Made by a program: the position numbers and the translations under genes. This document shows, one piece after another, positions 48,531 to 58,202 of a stretch of DNA of 64,000 nucleotides. Within the stretch, counting starts at the first letter, position 1; each line of letters starts with the position of its first letter. The notes beneath the pieces were generated by a model. The model did not search any database. It worked only from the letters and a program-made list of their open reading frames with translations, and was not told the DNA's origin. Source of the stretch: Hondaea fermentalgiana (lineage: Eukaryota; Sar; Bigyra; Thraustochytrida; Thraustochytriidae); assembly GCA_014084085.1 (NCBI GenBank), contig NPFB01000015.1:31453-95452 (forward strand). The letters are read 5' to 3'.

Positions 48531-49611
48531 TCTTGTGTGCCGGTCTGTGTCGCCCTTTGCAGCTCGCGAAAAGGGCAAACGAGGCCAACTTGCTTGCTCA
48601 ACTCCGCGCCCCGCGTCCGGCCGCAAAGCAAAAGCAGCAGCACCAGCAGCACCAGCGCCAGCACCAGCACCAGCGCCAGCACCAGCAGCGCGGGGCCTCT
48701 CCANNNNNNNNNNNNNNNNNNNNNNNNNNNNNNNNNNNNNNNNNNNNNNNNNNNNNNNNNNNNNNNNNNNNNNNNNNNNNNNNNNNNNNNNNNNNNNNNN
48801 NNNCGCCCCGCCGGGCCTGGCGCGCCGGAACCGAACGCGCTGGCCGCCCCCGGGCCCCACTGGCACGCCGCGGAGGCAGTGGTGACCCCAGTGCTGCTGG
48901 GCTTTCGGGCGCGCCGGAAAGGGGCTTCGAGGGGGGGGGGGAAGCAAGGCACTACTGGAGATGTCGCGGGGGAGGGAAGTGTAGAGGAGGGAGGGGGAGG
49001 TTTGAACGGCGGAAGCTGCTGTGGGACGCGTGAACATGAAGAGTCGACGAGCAAGGCGTCGGCGCGTGCTGAGGAATGGAGAAAGTCTCCGGGCGGTCAC
49101 GAAGTAGGAGAGAATGGGGAAGGGAGGGAGGGAGAGAGGGAGGGAGGAAGGAAAGGGGGGAGGGGGGGGGCAGCGGGGGCATGCATGGGTCAATCTCGAG
49201 CTTGGCGTAAAAGTTTGACTGGACATTATGTGCCGACACAAACAATGTAAATGAAGCTGTGTTTGGCCCAGTGTTTCCATTTTATCATACTTCTTTTCGC
49301 GATTTCTTTTTCCCTTTCTCGAAGTGCAGACGACTTTACAGGTAGTATCGACCGCCATGGCGAATGAAGTGCCACAGAGTATGGTAAACATGTACGGAAG
49401 TGTCATCGAGCAAGATCTATTTTCAGTGCAATCAGGCTTGAAGGAATGAATCGCGAGAGGTTTCATTTTAATTGTTGGGGCAACTGCGATATCGTCAGAT
49501 TCTGTGCTTCACAATTTTTTGAGATTTTTCTGTTTTAGTGGTAATCAGTGAGAGAGGATAGCTCACCCTTGCTTGAAATTACAGACTCCATTCACATTGA
49601 GATGAATGACT
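48531..49611. other. Spacer upstream of the E2 gene, with assembly gap
   Basis: Contains a CACCAG/CGCCAG repeat (about 48636-48690), the N gap, a G run (about 48932-48942) and a GGGA/GGAA repeat (about 49115-49172). No gene seen. Confidence 0.55.
48704..48803. other. Assembly gap (100 N)
   Basis: One hundred N after a CACCAGCGC-type repeat and before GC-rich sequence. The flanks do not match each other. Confidence 0.99.
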
Positions 49612-50640
49612 CTACTCTTCCTTACTCGCCGCTGCATCTTGCTTGACATCCGCATCCCCAGCCAAAGTGTCACTCGACTGTGCGTCAGCCTTCTTGCTTT
49701 CTTTCTTGACATCATTGCTGGACTTTTGCTCGACCACACCAGATTTCGTTTCCTGAGCGTCATCACTCTCTTGCTCGGCTCGGCGTTTCGCTTCAATCTT
49801 CGCTGCAACTCGGGCACGGGCAGACTGTCGAAGATGAAGAGGCAACTTTGGCATCCCGGATTTCGCGTCTGCGACTGGCTTACGCACACCGCCTCCTGCG
49901 GGAAGAATGGGTCCGTCGCCATATTTTACGCGTGGCCCTGCAGCCTTCCATGCCCTGGCGTCTTCAAGAGGCACCTGTCTTACTTTATCAAGACGTATTC
50001 TTGCGAGCTTTTCTTGCGCGCGACTTTGCAATTGCGCGTGTGTTGGGAGTTTAGACTCTCGAATTCTCTTTTGCATGAGCGCTGCTGCGCTCTGTCGTTT
50101 ATTTGCATCTGCGAACATCGCCCCCTCGCTAGCACTCTTCGATAGACCGGGTAATAAAACATCAATAGACTGGCCGCACGCAGAAAAGCTGTGCCCTGAA
50201 GGCCTCGCATGCGCTTTGAACGTTGTCTTCGGTTCTTTCTTCTTAGCCATGCGCTCTTTTCCATGAGGGTCATTGTGCTTGAATTCCTCCTCGTTGCGAA
50301 AATGAGTAGCACTTTGATCGTCTTGCAAGTCCTCCGCAGCTTGTCGTATCTGCTTGGCAAGATATGATTCAAAATGCGTGGTAAGATTCTGAGCATCTTC
50401 GAAAACCCACCACTTTGCCGGGTCGTCTCCCAGGGCAGTGAGATTCAAGTCGTCGCTTTCGTCATCGTCATCGTCGCTGCTTCCAGGCTCATCCTCGCTT
50501 GCACGCTTCTCTTCGTCCCGAAAGGAATAATCATCACCGCGGTGCCATGCCTTTTCTCTTTCCTGCAGCCTGTCCAAAGTTTCTGACCTCGGGTCTGCGA
50601 AGGCTCGCGCGCCAGCAGCGTCTAGACCCTTCCCGCTCAT
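49612..50640 (-). CDS. Unrecognised charged protein
   Basis: A 342-aa hydrophilic protein from the ATG at 50640. The frame continues far upstream (to 52128) but runs antisense through the next gene, so I reject the longer form. An acidic run (SSDDDDDESDD) lies near residues 55-65, then KWWVFEDAQNLTTHFESYLAKQIRQAAEDL, which looks like a helix-forming segment. The middle and C-terminal parts are basic helices (QKRIRESKLP, RQSARARVAAKIEAKRRAE) and the end is Asp/Lys/Ser-rich. No domain, signal peptide or membrane segment is visible. Its codon use matches its neighbours, and clean spacing supports it as a gene. Confidence 0.7.
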   Translation of the reverse strand: MSGKGLDAAGARAFADPRSETLDRLQEREKAWHRGDDYSFRDEEKRASEDEPGSSDDDDDESDDLNLTALGDDPAKWWVFEDAQNLTTHFESYLAKQIRQAAEDLQDDQSATHFRNEEEFKHNDPHGKERMAKKKEPKTTFKAHARPSGHSFSACGQSIDVLLPGLSKSASEGAMFADANKRQSAAALMQKRIRESKLPTHAQLQSRAQEKLARIRLDKVRQVPLEDARAWKAAGPRVKYGDGPILPAGGGVRKPVADAKSGMPKLPLHLRQSARARVAAKIEAKRRAEQESDDAQETKSGVVEQKSSNDVKKESKKADAQSSDTLAGDADVKQDAAASKEE

Positions 50641-51294
50641 GTCGTTTCGACCTCCCGAAGTTCCGGCCCAGCAGAGACCCGAAGCTCGATGCGCCGCGGT
50701 GCGCGTATCATGTCTCCTGCTGCTGCTCTTCTCCTCTCTCCTTCCCTCGCACAGGCCGTGGCGGCGGCTCAAAGCTGGCGTATGTATGAGTTCGCCTTGC
50801 TCAGCCCTCTGCTCCTTGTTGATCTGGACTCGAGCGATGGTCACACAACGGATACTAAACCTAGAATTCGAGCCAAGCTGTGTGTAATCAATCCACCAAT
50901 CCTTGCGTCCCACTTGGTCAAGATTTCCTCCCAGACGTGCGCCAAGGCCGACCGCGCCGCACTGCCGCCGCCTCCACGCTCTGCTACTGCTCCGCTCTCG
51001 CGGCACGCGGGAGAAAACGGCCCTCACCGCCGGCCGGCAGGGGCGCGTGGTTGCGGTTGGTCGCGAGCTCGACTTGACCGCGAGGGGACGCGCACGACCG
51101 ACGACATCGCACCGCACGTGCCGAGCGGTAGGTACAAGCAAAACCAAAACCGGGGAGCTCGTGCCTGCTTGGGCCTGCTTTTTCGTGACCCCCTCGCAGA
51201 CCGGAAACTGCGCGCGGGCCGTCTTTGTCGTGAGCGTCGAAGACTCGCGCGAGGGACGGACCGCACCCGAGGGTGAGCGCGCGAAAGCAGAAAC
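50641..51294. other. Divergent spacer, hypothetical gene to VAT1-like oxidoreductase
   Basis: A 654-base region with both promoters. No repeats of note and no gene. Confidence 0.5.
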
Positions 51295-52554
51295 ATGCTC
51301 GTCAAGATGAGCGATGCGAACGCCCACGGCGGCGACCTCTTCGCCGAGGACAACGACCTGTCGCGACAGCACTGGGTGCTGCCGGCCAAAGGGGGAGACA
51401 TTGCGGCACTTAAAGTTGAGCACGTAGCCGCCATGGAGGAACCTGTGCATGGCGAACTGACGGTGCGCATCGAGGCGATTGGGCTCAACTTTGCGGACAT
51501 CTTCACGGGCCTCGGGCTGTACTCGCCTGTGCAACGCGGCGAAATCAAGGGCAGATTCGTTCCCGGGCTCGAATTCGCCGGAGTTGTCGAGCGCATTGGT
51601 AGCCCCGAGAACAGCAAGTGCCCCGACACTCTCCAGGGCGAGGAACAACTCAAACACGGCCACCAGTTGGTCCAGCTCTCGGAGCAGGTGTGGAAGATCG
51701 CACGCTCCGAAGCATCTCGCTTCAAGGTCGGAGACCGCGTCATGGGCGCGACTCGCTTCGGTGCCTACGCAACGCGCATCAATGTCCCTGCCCATCAGGT
51801 TCGCCGCGTCCCTGACGGCTGGACCTTCCAGCAGGCGGCAGCCTTTCCCGTGCAGAGCCTGACGGCCTACTATGCGCTCAAGGAACTCGGCGGGCTCCGC
51901 GCCGGCAAAGTTGTTCTTGTACATTCTGCTGCAGGAGGCTGCGGCATGCAAGCTCTTGAGATCTGCCAGCGCTACGGGACATACGTCATCGGGACTGTTG
52001 GGTCGGAAAGCAAGGTGGCTGGCCTGTTGGACAGGTTTCCGTCCCTTGACGCGCGACAAATCATCGTGCGCGACCCGACTCCCTCTGGCTTTGCAAAGCA
52101 GCTCGACACCGCCCTTCAATACCTCCAAAAGTGCCGCAATGCCAACGCCAGTGGCATTGACATTGTGCTGGATGCCGTCATGGGCCCGTATTTTGAACCG
52201 GCCTTTAAACTTCTCAAGCCGACGGGCCGCTATATTGTCTTTGGTGCGGCGTCCATGACCCCGCCCTCGGACAACCTTGGCGTTTCAGACTGGCTGCGCC
52301 TCGCGTGGCAGTACATTCAACGCCCCAAGGTTGATCCCTTTGATATGATTTCCTCCAACAGAAGCGTCATGGGCTTCAATCTGATTCACTGCCTCAACGA
52401 TGCCGAGACGCTCATGAGCCTATTTGAGGAGATCGAGGGTCTCGACCTTCCGCCGCCTCACGTCGGCCGTGAGTTCAAATTCCACGAGCTCGTGACGGCC
52501 ATGCGTTGCTTCCGTTCTGGCAACACCTCGGGCAAGGTTGTGCTCACTTGCTGA
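51295..52554 (+). CDS. Quinone oxidoreductase / VAT1-like medium-chain dehydrogenase
   Basis: A member of the zinc-independent branch of the medium-chain dehydrogenase/reductase family, using NADPH to reduce quinones or enones. It is 419 aa with ATG at 51295. The GroES-like half has VRIEAIGLNFADIFTGLGLY and VPGLEFAGVVERIG. The Rossmann half has VLVHSAAGGCGMQALEICQRYG (NADPH site, about residue 204-225) and DIVLDAVMGPYFEPAFKLL. The catalytic zinc ligands of alcohol dehydrogenases are absent. An insertion of about 35 residues (SPENSKCPDTL through WKIARSEASR) splits the usual VVxxxG-KVGDRVM junction at about residues 100-140. The region DWLRLAWQYIQRPKVDPFDMISSNRSVMGFNL fits VAT1-type proteins. 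Confidence 0.92.
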   Translation: MLVKMSDANAHGGDLFAEDNDLSRQHWVLPAKGGDIAALKVEHVAAMEEPVHGELTVRIEAIGLNFADIFTGLGLYSPVQRGEIKGRFVPGLEFAGVVERIGSPENSKCPDTLQGEEQLKHGHQLVQLSEQVWKIARSEASRFKVGDRVMGATRFGAYATRINVPAHQVRRVPDGWTFQQAAAFPVQSLTAYYALKELGGLRAGKVVLVHSAAGGCGMQALEICQRYGTYVIGTVGSESKVAGLLDRFPSLDARQIIVRDPTPSGFAKQLDTALQYLQKCRNANASGIDIVLDAVMGPYFEPAFKLLKPTGRYIVFGAASMTPPSDNLGVSDWLRLAWQYIQRPKVDPFDMISSNRSVMGFNLIHCLNDAETLMSLFEEIEGLDLPPPHVGREFKFHELVTAMRCFRSGNTSGKVVLTC

Positions 52555-52745
52555 AACCCCTACCGTACCACTCCATTTCTTGTTTTCCGAAGAAGAAGAA
52601 CAAGAAGGAGAAGAAGAAGACTGGGAATGGGAAGTATTAAAATGATGATTAGGTCCAAGTCACCACGAGAAAATAAAGATGACTTTCGTCCGAGTTGCTA
52701 TGCGTATACAACGCTTGTTTTCTTTCGCAGACAATACACTGTTTT
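52555..52745. other. Convergent 3' spacer
   Basis: A 191-base spacer with an AAGAAG stretch (52589-52620) and AAAATAAAG near 52670. The 3' ends of two genes face each other here. Confidence 0.5.
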
Positions 52746-54023
52746 TCATGAAAAGTCAAGAAGACTTCCAGCTTCATCTTGGTCATTCCGAGCGGTGGTA
52801 CCTGCCGCAGGCAAAGCGTCGTGAGAATCCGAGCCTTTCGCGTCGTCCTTCTCGTCGACGCTATCGTCGTCATCGTCGTCATTGCTGTTTTCGCTCCTGC
52901 TCTCGTTGTCTTTCACATCTTCGTCTTCGAACTGCCCAATAAGGTCTGCGTCTTGCGGGGCCTCACTTTCTTCTTCCGCACGGGTGATGCGATAACCGCA
53001 CTTCCAACAAAAGTTGGCACCCGTAGGCCCTCGCACTCGACAAGACGGACACTTGGGCTTCCCGCGCGGCCGAATGCCCCACATGGAGCCAGACCCGGTG
53101 CTACTTTGTTTGGAGCGCAAACTGTGGCGCTTCACTAGACGACGTACAATTTCAGTAGGTTCAAAAACAATCCGAACAGGCCGGCCGGCATCTCGAACAA
53201 TAGCTGCGATTTGAGCAAAGTCGAGCTGTCGACAGTCGTGTACTTTCCACTGCTGCGCACCACTATCGCTGAGGTCTTCAAAACTAGCCGATGCTGAGTC
53301 GTCACCAGAAACCTTGCGTCGAGACTTGACCTCGAGCAATCGGTCACCAAGTGAAATAGGCCGGAGCACTTCAGAGTCACCTCCGTTCATAAATTGTGAG
53401 ACAACCACAAGACCACGCACATGGCCAATGTTGAGGCCTAGAAATTTTTGAGGAAATTCGACCTCATAGGGCTCACCGCGGACCTCGAGCTCGCCGTCAT
53501 CGCCAAGGCGCGAGAAAATCGTTTCGCTGTCCTTGGACGGGAATTTAGGGATAATAAGCGGCTGGAAGTCCACAGTCATGGGCCTCGATGCAATAGAAAT
53601 AAGTCGGAGAAGCTCCTTCATGGTCAAGTTGAGGCACGACCTTCCAGCGATGGCAACGACTTGGTGGCCTACCTCGACGAGGCCGCTGCGCCTCGCCTGA
53701 CCGGGACTTCCGTCGGGACAATCCTCGAGCGCAGTCACAAGCACACGGGGACCAACGTCTGCGAGCTGTAAGCCGAGTGGTCCTCGATCAAACTCGACAC
53801 GGATGACCTTGCCGCAGGCTTGCATGAGTGGCTCTCGCTTTATGAGAGACGCAACCTGGATCTGTGTCTTGAGCGACATTTGCGTCAGAGGTTTGTTGAT
53901 CACTTGAAACTCCTCATCATTGCGCTGCATAGACGGCGGCTGCTGCTGCTGCTGCTGCCTCTTGAGCCTGCGCGCGCCCTCGTCCTCCTCGTCACTGCTG
54001 TACGTGAGCCGTGTGGTCTCCAT
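52746..54023 (-). CDS. PDZ-domain protein with zinc-ribbon-like motif
   Basis: A 425-aa protein, ATG at 54023. After a charged N terminus with a run of six Gln, a PDZ-like domain covers about residues 75-155 (FDRGPLGLQLADVG, SGLVEVGHQVVAIAGRSC, MKELLRLI). A second, more divergent PDZ-like module is suggested at about 185-290 (EFPQKFLGLNIGHVRGLVVV, ISLGDRLLEV, FAQIAAIVRDAGRPVRIVF). A four-cysteine motif, CPSCRVRGPTGANFCWKC (about 323-340), fits a small zinc ribbon. The tail is Asp/Ser-rich. PDZ domains bind C-terminal peptides, so an adaptor role is likely; partners are unknown. Confidence 0.85.
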   Translation of the reverse strand: METTRLTYSSDEEDEGARRLKRQQQQQQPPSMQRNDEEFQVINKPLTQMSLKTQIQVASLIKREPLMQACGKVIRVEFDRGPLGLQLADVGPRVLVTALEDCPDGSPGQARRSGLVEVGHQVVAIAGRSCLNLTMKELLRLISIASRPMTVDFQPLIIPKFPSKDSETIFSRLGDDGELEVRGEPYEVEFPQKFLGLNIGHVRGLVVVSQFMNGGDSEVLRPISLGDRLLEVKSRRKVSGDDSASASFEDLSDSGAQQWKVHDCRQLDFAQIAAIVRDAGRPVRIVFEPTEIVRRLVKRHSLRSKQSSTGSGSMWGIRPRGKPKCPSCRVRGPTGANFCWKCGYRITRAEEESEAPQDADLIGQFEDEDVKDNESRSENSNDDDDDDSVDEKDDAKGSDSHDALPAAGTTARNDQDEAGSLLDFS

Positions 54024-54389
54024 CTTGGCCTCGCCCGCTTGCCGCCTCTGGCGCCGTCTCTATGGGCGCAGAGCAGCGCAGCGAAGCTTTCGCGCGGACG
54101 CGCGAGCTAGCGGTACGCGTCTGCCTGCGCTTTCGCCTTCGCGCTCCCGCCTTCGAGCTCTTCTCCGCGTCCGCCAGCTTCGTTTTCTAGGATTGCCTTG
54201 CTTTGCTTTGGGGAGTTTTTTTTTTTCGGGGTCACGTCGAGACACGTCCCAGGAGACATTTGTGTTTGTATACCAGCATGTGCGTCGAGCACCGGGCCCG
54301 GGAGCTTGCCTGCCTGAGTGTGACTGCTTGAACAGAAACCGTGTTTGGACCTTCATTCGTGCACAGCATATCAAATTGAAAATACTTGC
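54024..54389. other. Spacer between PDZ gene and Dispatched-like gene 1
   Basis: A 366-base spacer upstream of the PDZ gene, with a T run at 54219-54229. No gene seen. Confidence 0.5.
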
Positions 54390-57197
54390 TTACAACGCAT
54401 CGTTAACGGAAGTGGTAATCTTGGACTCCAAGGCCGTCACCTTGGGCGGAGGCTGCGGCCCAAACTTCATGAGAAGCGCAGGGAGCACCGTGTTGCTTGC
54501 GACGAGGGAAAAGATGATCACCTGAAGAAGAAACTTGCCAAAAAGTCCCAGATACTGGATCTCGCACAGAGTCAAGGCAATTGCCGCCGTCGTGGAGGAA
54601 ATTGCGCCGAATAAAACGCTCACACTAATGCGCGTGAACGCAACACGCGTCCTCAACAGGCTCGTTGCCACCATGTCTCCGTCTGCCGCCTTGTAAAAGT
54701 CTCCAATCATGCAATTCTCGGGCGTCACCTCTGCGATGAGCCAGGCGTGCTCGGGTTCGTATTCAACATAAGCAATGGCAAAATGCAAAGTAAAGTCGAA
54801 CGAGAGACCGACGAGCGCGGTGATGCTAATGGCCTCCATGAAGCCAATCTCGCCCAGCGTAAGCTGCATGACACCGAGCACTAACGCGGTGATCACTACA
54901 ATGTTGAGCGTTGCAAGAACGCTGACGCGGAGATTTCGTGTCATGGCGAGAAGACAAACAAAGCCAAAGCCGACGCCTGCACAAAGGCCAATGATCGCTG
55001 TTTGAACAAGCACCTCTTGCATAGCAAAAATAGTGAAATAGTCCGACACGAGCAAAGCAGTCCCCACCGAATCAGGTCCGTCCTTGAAACGTTCCGTCAA
55101 TCCGTTCGCCAGAGCCTCGAACCCGTTCATCTTATCGCCCAGTGAAGCGCTCTGCGGGACGGCAAGCACGGTCGTCATTGTCATAAACTTGACCGGATCA
55201 GGCACCACAGTGCCATCGGTAGGTGTGAGACCAATCAGCACACTCGCAAAGTCTTCCGCGCTTTCATCGCCGCTTGCGAACCATTGCTCGAGCAAATTGC
55301 GCGCATCCGTTTCCGTCGCGACGGGAAAAGTTTCGTTCTGCGCTTCAAGCCAGTCGCTCCAGTCCAGAACCCAGCACGACACGCTCGGCTCGCCCGCTGT
55401 AGGAGTGCGCACATAGCTCGGGCGATTCGTGCTATTTTCGTCGCCGTAGTCGGTGCAGAGGTCGTAGAGGGCTTGTTGTGCATCGGGCTGAAGAGGCGCG
55501 AAGCCGTCGCTGTATGAAAGGGCGCCCACATCGAGTGGGTCGAAAGGCGAAGTCCCAGAGCGATCAATCAATTCAAGGCCAAAGGACACAACAACTGTAA
55601 AGAAGGCGCCCGCTGAAAAGACAAACTCTTCGATCTTCAAACCATTGACGATGGTAAGAGGATGGTCCTCATCAAAGATGTCCTCAATGCGCTTCGTCCC
55701 GGGCTCGAAACGAGTCGCAAAAGACCCAAAGGTGACGGTGAGGGCAAGGCCAACAATGAGAATCGGCCAGCGCGCGCGCCAAATGAAGGGAATCCAACGA
55801 TCACGAAAGAAAAGTTCCACAAGCCCCAGCACAGGATCCTCGTCACTCTCGTCGGAAGTTGACGAAGAGTCCTGCGTGCGTCGCAGACATTGAGTTGGCT
55901 TGCACGACTTGACGTGACGATAGTGCACGACCACGAGGCAAGGGAAGATGGTGATCACCATGACAAAGTTGACGACAATGAGCAGACCGGCAAACATGCC
56001 AAAGTCTTTAATGTTCGGGATCGAGCTCAGTGCCGTCACTGCAAAGGCCACGAATGTCGTGAGACTTGTCACCAGCATAGCCCCGGCTGCTTTGCGGAAC
56101 GCCCAATCCATCCGATCAATCAAAACATCTGGATTGTCGGATTTGACAGCAAATACAACGGCGCTCTGGCGAAATGCGTCCCAAAAGATGAAAATATCGT
56201 CGGTACCAATACCAAGGACGAGAAATATTGCCAGCGTCTGGAGCGTGCCAAAGTGCTCAATGCCAAAGACGAAGCGGTAGATAAAGTACGTCGTGGGAAA
56301 TGAAAGAATAATCTGAAGAAGAGACAAAGATCCCAAAAAGAGCGACCTCGTGTGGAAGCAAAGCATGAGGAAGACGATTGCAATAGCAAGGCCAGCATAG
56401 GCGGCGTCCCGTACGATCGTGTCGAATGCGTAAAAGTTCGTAATGTCCTGAAAGTCAAAATAAAAGACCATTGCCTCGTTCTGCTCTCGCAGGGGATCAA
56501 GATAGTTGATTGAGACGTCCTCCACCGTTTCCTGAATGATTGCCGCCTGCTCGCTCGCACGGTCTTGCGTCCCGTTGTATCCTTCCAACGGAAGCCCAAA
56601 GCGGATGCGAGAGCGCATCATGGGCATCACCACCGTCGACGGATCCTCGGCTTCGATATCAAAGCCTGAGCTCACAAAAAAGCTCGTGGACTCAATATCG
56701 TCCAGCAGAGCGGTCGCAAAGGCAACGCGGTCGTAGTCGGACTGGTTCTCAGGGAGGTAAGATGTTGCGGAATACGGCTCGAGACATTCACCCGTTGCAT
56801 TGGACAAGAGGCAGATCTGTTGAATTGCCTCATGAGCGAGGACTTCCTCTTGCAAATCGCGAATGTAGTATAGGTCATCTGGATTTGCGAGGAAGTCCGC
56901 GGTCGAGCGCTTTGAAACCCAGTAGAGATCGAGATAGTTCTCGGATACTTCGGTCCGCGTGGGTGCGTTGGCGGCGGCAGAGTTTGCTGCAGTGATCTCA
57001 GACAAGGCGGTCGAATACGCATCATAGGCGCGCGAGGAGTAGCTCGACTTGACAGACCAGCCAGCTGTGTCGTTGAGCTCCAAAAAGTTCACCGCGACGG
57101 CCGTGAAGATCACGGGCAAAAGCGAGGCGAAAAGGAGCAGTACACGAGGGTACCGGACCACGACGGTCATGGCGCCTTTCGTTGTTGGCCACCGCAT
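54390..57197 (-). CDS. Dispatched/Patched-like RND transporter, copy 1
   Basis: A 935-aa polytopic membrane protein of the eukaryotic RND superfamily (Patched, NPC1, Dispatched). ATG at 57197. One N-terminal membrane helix (about residues 17-38) is followed by a large extracytoplasmic loop, then a five-helix sterol-sensing-like block (about 265-415) with the proton-relay motif GIGTDDIFIFWDAFRQ (about 326-341). A second loop (about 490-700) and a second helical block follow, with GLSFDFTLHFAIAY (about 795-808). The GxxxDD in the first block and the GxxxD in the second are typical of Dispatched. The loops contain Cys and NxT/S sites. The substrate could be a lipid or sterol. It lies in tandem with a paralogue at 58203-60980. 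Confidence 0.93.
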   Translation of the reverse strand: MRWPTTKGAMTVVVRYPRVLLLFASLLPVIFTAVAVNFLELNDTAGWSVKSSYSSRAYDAYSTALSEITAANSAAANAPTRTEVSENYLDLYWVSKRSTADFLANPDDLYYIRDLQEEVLAHEAIQQICLLSNATGECLEPYSATSYLPENQSDYDRVAFATALLDDIESTSFFVSSGFDIEAEDPSTVVMPMMRSRIRFGLPLEGYNGTQDRASEQAAIIQETVEDVSINYLDPLREQNEAMVFYFDFQDITNFYAFDTIVRDAAYAGLAIAIVFLMLCFHTRSLFLGSLSLLQIILSFPTTYFIYRFVFGIEHFGTLQTLAIFLVLGIGTDDIFIFWDAFRQSAVVFAVKSDNPDVLIDRMDWAFRKAAGAMLVTSLTTFVAFAVTALSSIPNIKDFGMFAGLLIVVNFVMVITIFPCLVVVHYRHVKSCKPTQCLRRTQDSSSTSDESDEDPVLGLVELFFRDRWIPFIWRARWPILIVGLALTVTFGSFATRFEPGTKRIEDIFDEDHPLTIVNGLKIEEFVFSAGAFFTVVVSFGLELIDRSGTSPFDPLDVGALSYSDGFAPLQPDAQQALYDLCTDYGDENSTNRPSYVRTPTAGEPSVSCWVLDWSDWLEAQNETFPVATETDARNLLEQWFASGDESAEDFASVLIGLTPTDGTVVPDPVKFMTMTTVLAVPQSASLGDKMNGFEALANGLTERFKDGPDSVGTALLVSDYFTIFAMQEVLVQTAIIGLCAGVGFGFVCLLAMTRNLRVSVLATLNIVVITALVLGVMQLTLGEIGFMEAISITALVGLSFDFTLHFAIAYVEYEPEHAWLIAEVTPENCMIGDFYKAADGDMVATSLLRTRVAFTRISVSVLFGAISSTTAAIALTLCEIQYLGLFGKFLLQVIIFSLVASNTVLPALLMKFGPQPPPKVTALESKITTSVNDAL

Positions 57198-58202
57198 TTT
57201 CAGACTGCGGGTCCAGCCTTTCGACGCGCGCGCAAGAGAGAGACAGAGAGCGCGGAGAGCGAGGTCCTTCTCTCGCCACCGCTGCTTGTCCAGACGTCTG
57301 CTGCCGGTCCTGCTCCTCGCACTGCCTGTTGCTGTCGCGGCCGCTCCCTGCCTTATTACAGGCAGCGAGGCCTAAAACAGGATTGGTGCGGCACGTGCTT
57401 GCTGCTTCTGGCTGCACGTGGTGACTGCAGTCCGAAAAAAAGAAAAAGAAAAAGGCGTGTGCACCGCTTTCATGAACGGAATTTTTGGCTGCTAGCACCG
57501 CCGGACGACGTGGAGCGAGCCAAGCACCTTGGACGGCGCTCGCTCAAAAAGTCTCTACGCGCAGCTACGCGCGCACCTTTGCGAGGTGGACCGCGAGCAA
57601 GTTCTGCGATGTTGAGATAATGGCGATCTCCTCGCTGCGAACATTCGGGTTTTGTTGCTGGCTTGGTGCTGCAGCTGCACCTGGCTGCTGACGCTGCTGC
57701 GGAAGTTACCATTGTCGTCCCAGTCGACAAGACGGACAGAGGTGGACCTCTACGAGCACGAGGTAAAGTCTAGCATAGCCCAGCTGTGTCCAGCGTGAAC
57801 GCGCTCCTCCGTACGAAAAGCTGTCACGGTCAGAGAGAGAGAAGAGGCAGCAGCGACCCGCGATTTTTCGCAGGGAAGGCAAAAATTGAATGTACTACGA
57901 ACTTACAAGTTGAACTTGTAGGTACGACCTGATTATACCCAAGGCTGAGCGATAAAGTCCAGGCCAATGTTGTTCATGGCTCGCTGGACTTAGGCCCTAC
58001 TGTTAGCAGCGCTTTATTTTAATTTTCAATTCGCAGCGACAAGAACAACAGCAACACAACAACAACGATGACGAATACTACTACTTACAATCCTGAAACA
58101 AATGTATTGACGTAGTAGCCAGCCTGTCTGCGAGATGGCCTGAGCTATGTAGTGAATCTCTCCGTGGGGCTCAGTGAGCAAGGAAGAATAAACACGGACG
58201 CC
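57198..58202. other. Spacer between the two Dispatched-like genes
   Basis: About 1 kb containing the promoter of copy 1 and the terminator of copy 2. An AAGAAAAAG stretch lies at 57434-57454 and CAACAACAACAACG near 58054. I looked for a remnant exon near 57600-57760 (a frame reading EVTIVVPVDKTDRGG) but could not support a gene. Confidence 0.5.

Noticed and set aside
48531..49466. N-terminal extension of the Cdc34-type E2
   Set aside because: Passes through the N gap and Ala/Gly repeats; the UBC fold begins right after the ATG at 48530.
50641..52128. N-terminal extension of the hypothetical gene at 49612-50640
   Set aside because: It would be antisense to the first two thirds of the VAT1-like gene; the ATG at 50640 gives a self-contained protein.
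57600..57760. Possible exon fragment between the Dispatched-like genes
   Set aside because: A short frame reads EVTIVVPVDKTDRGG, but no start, splice partner or domain supports it.
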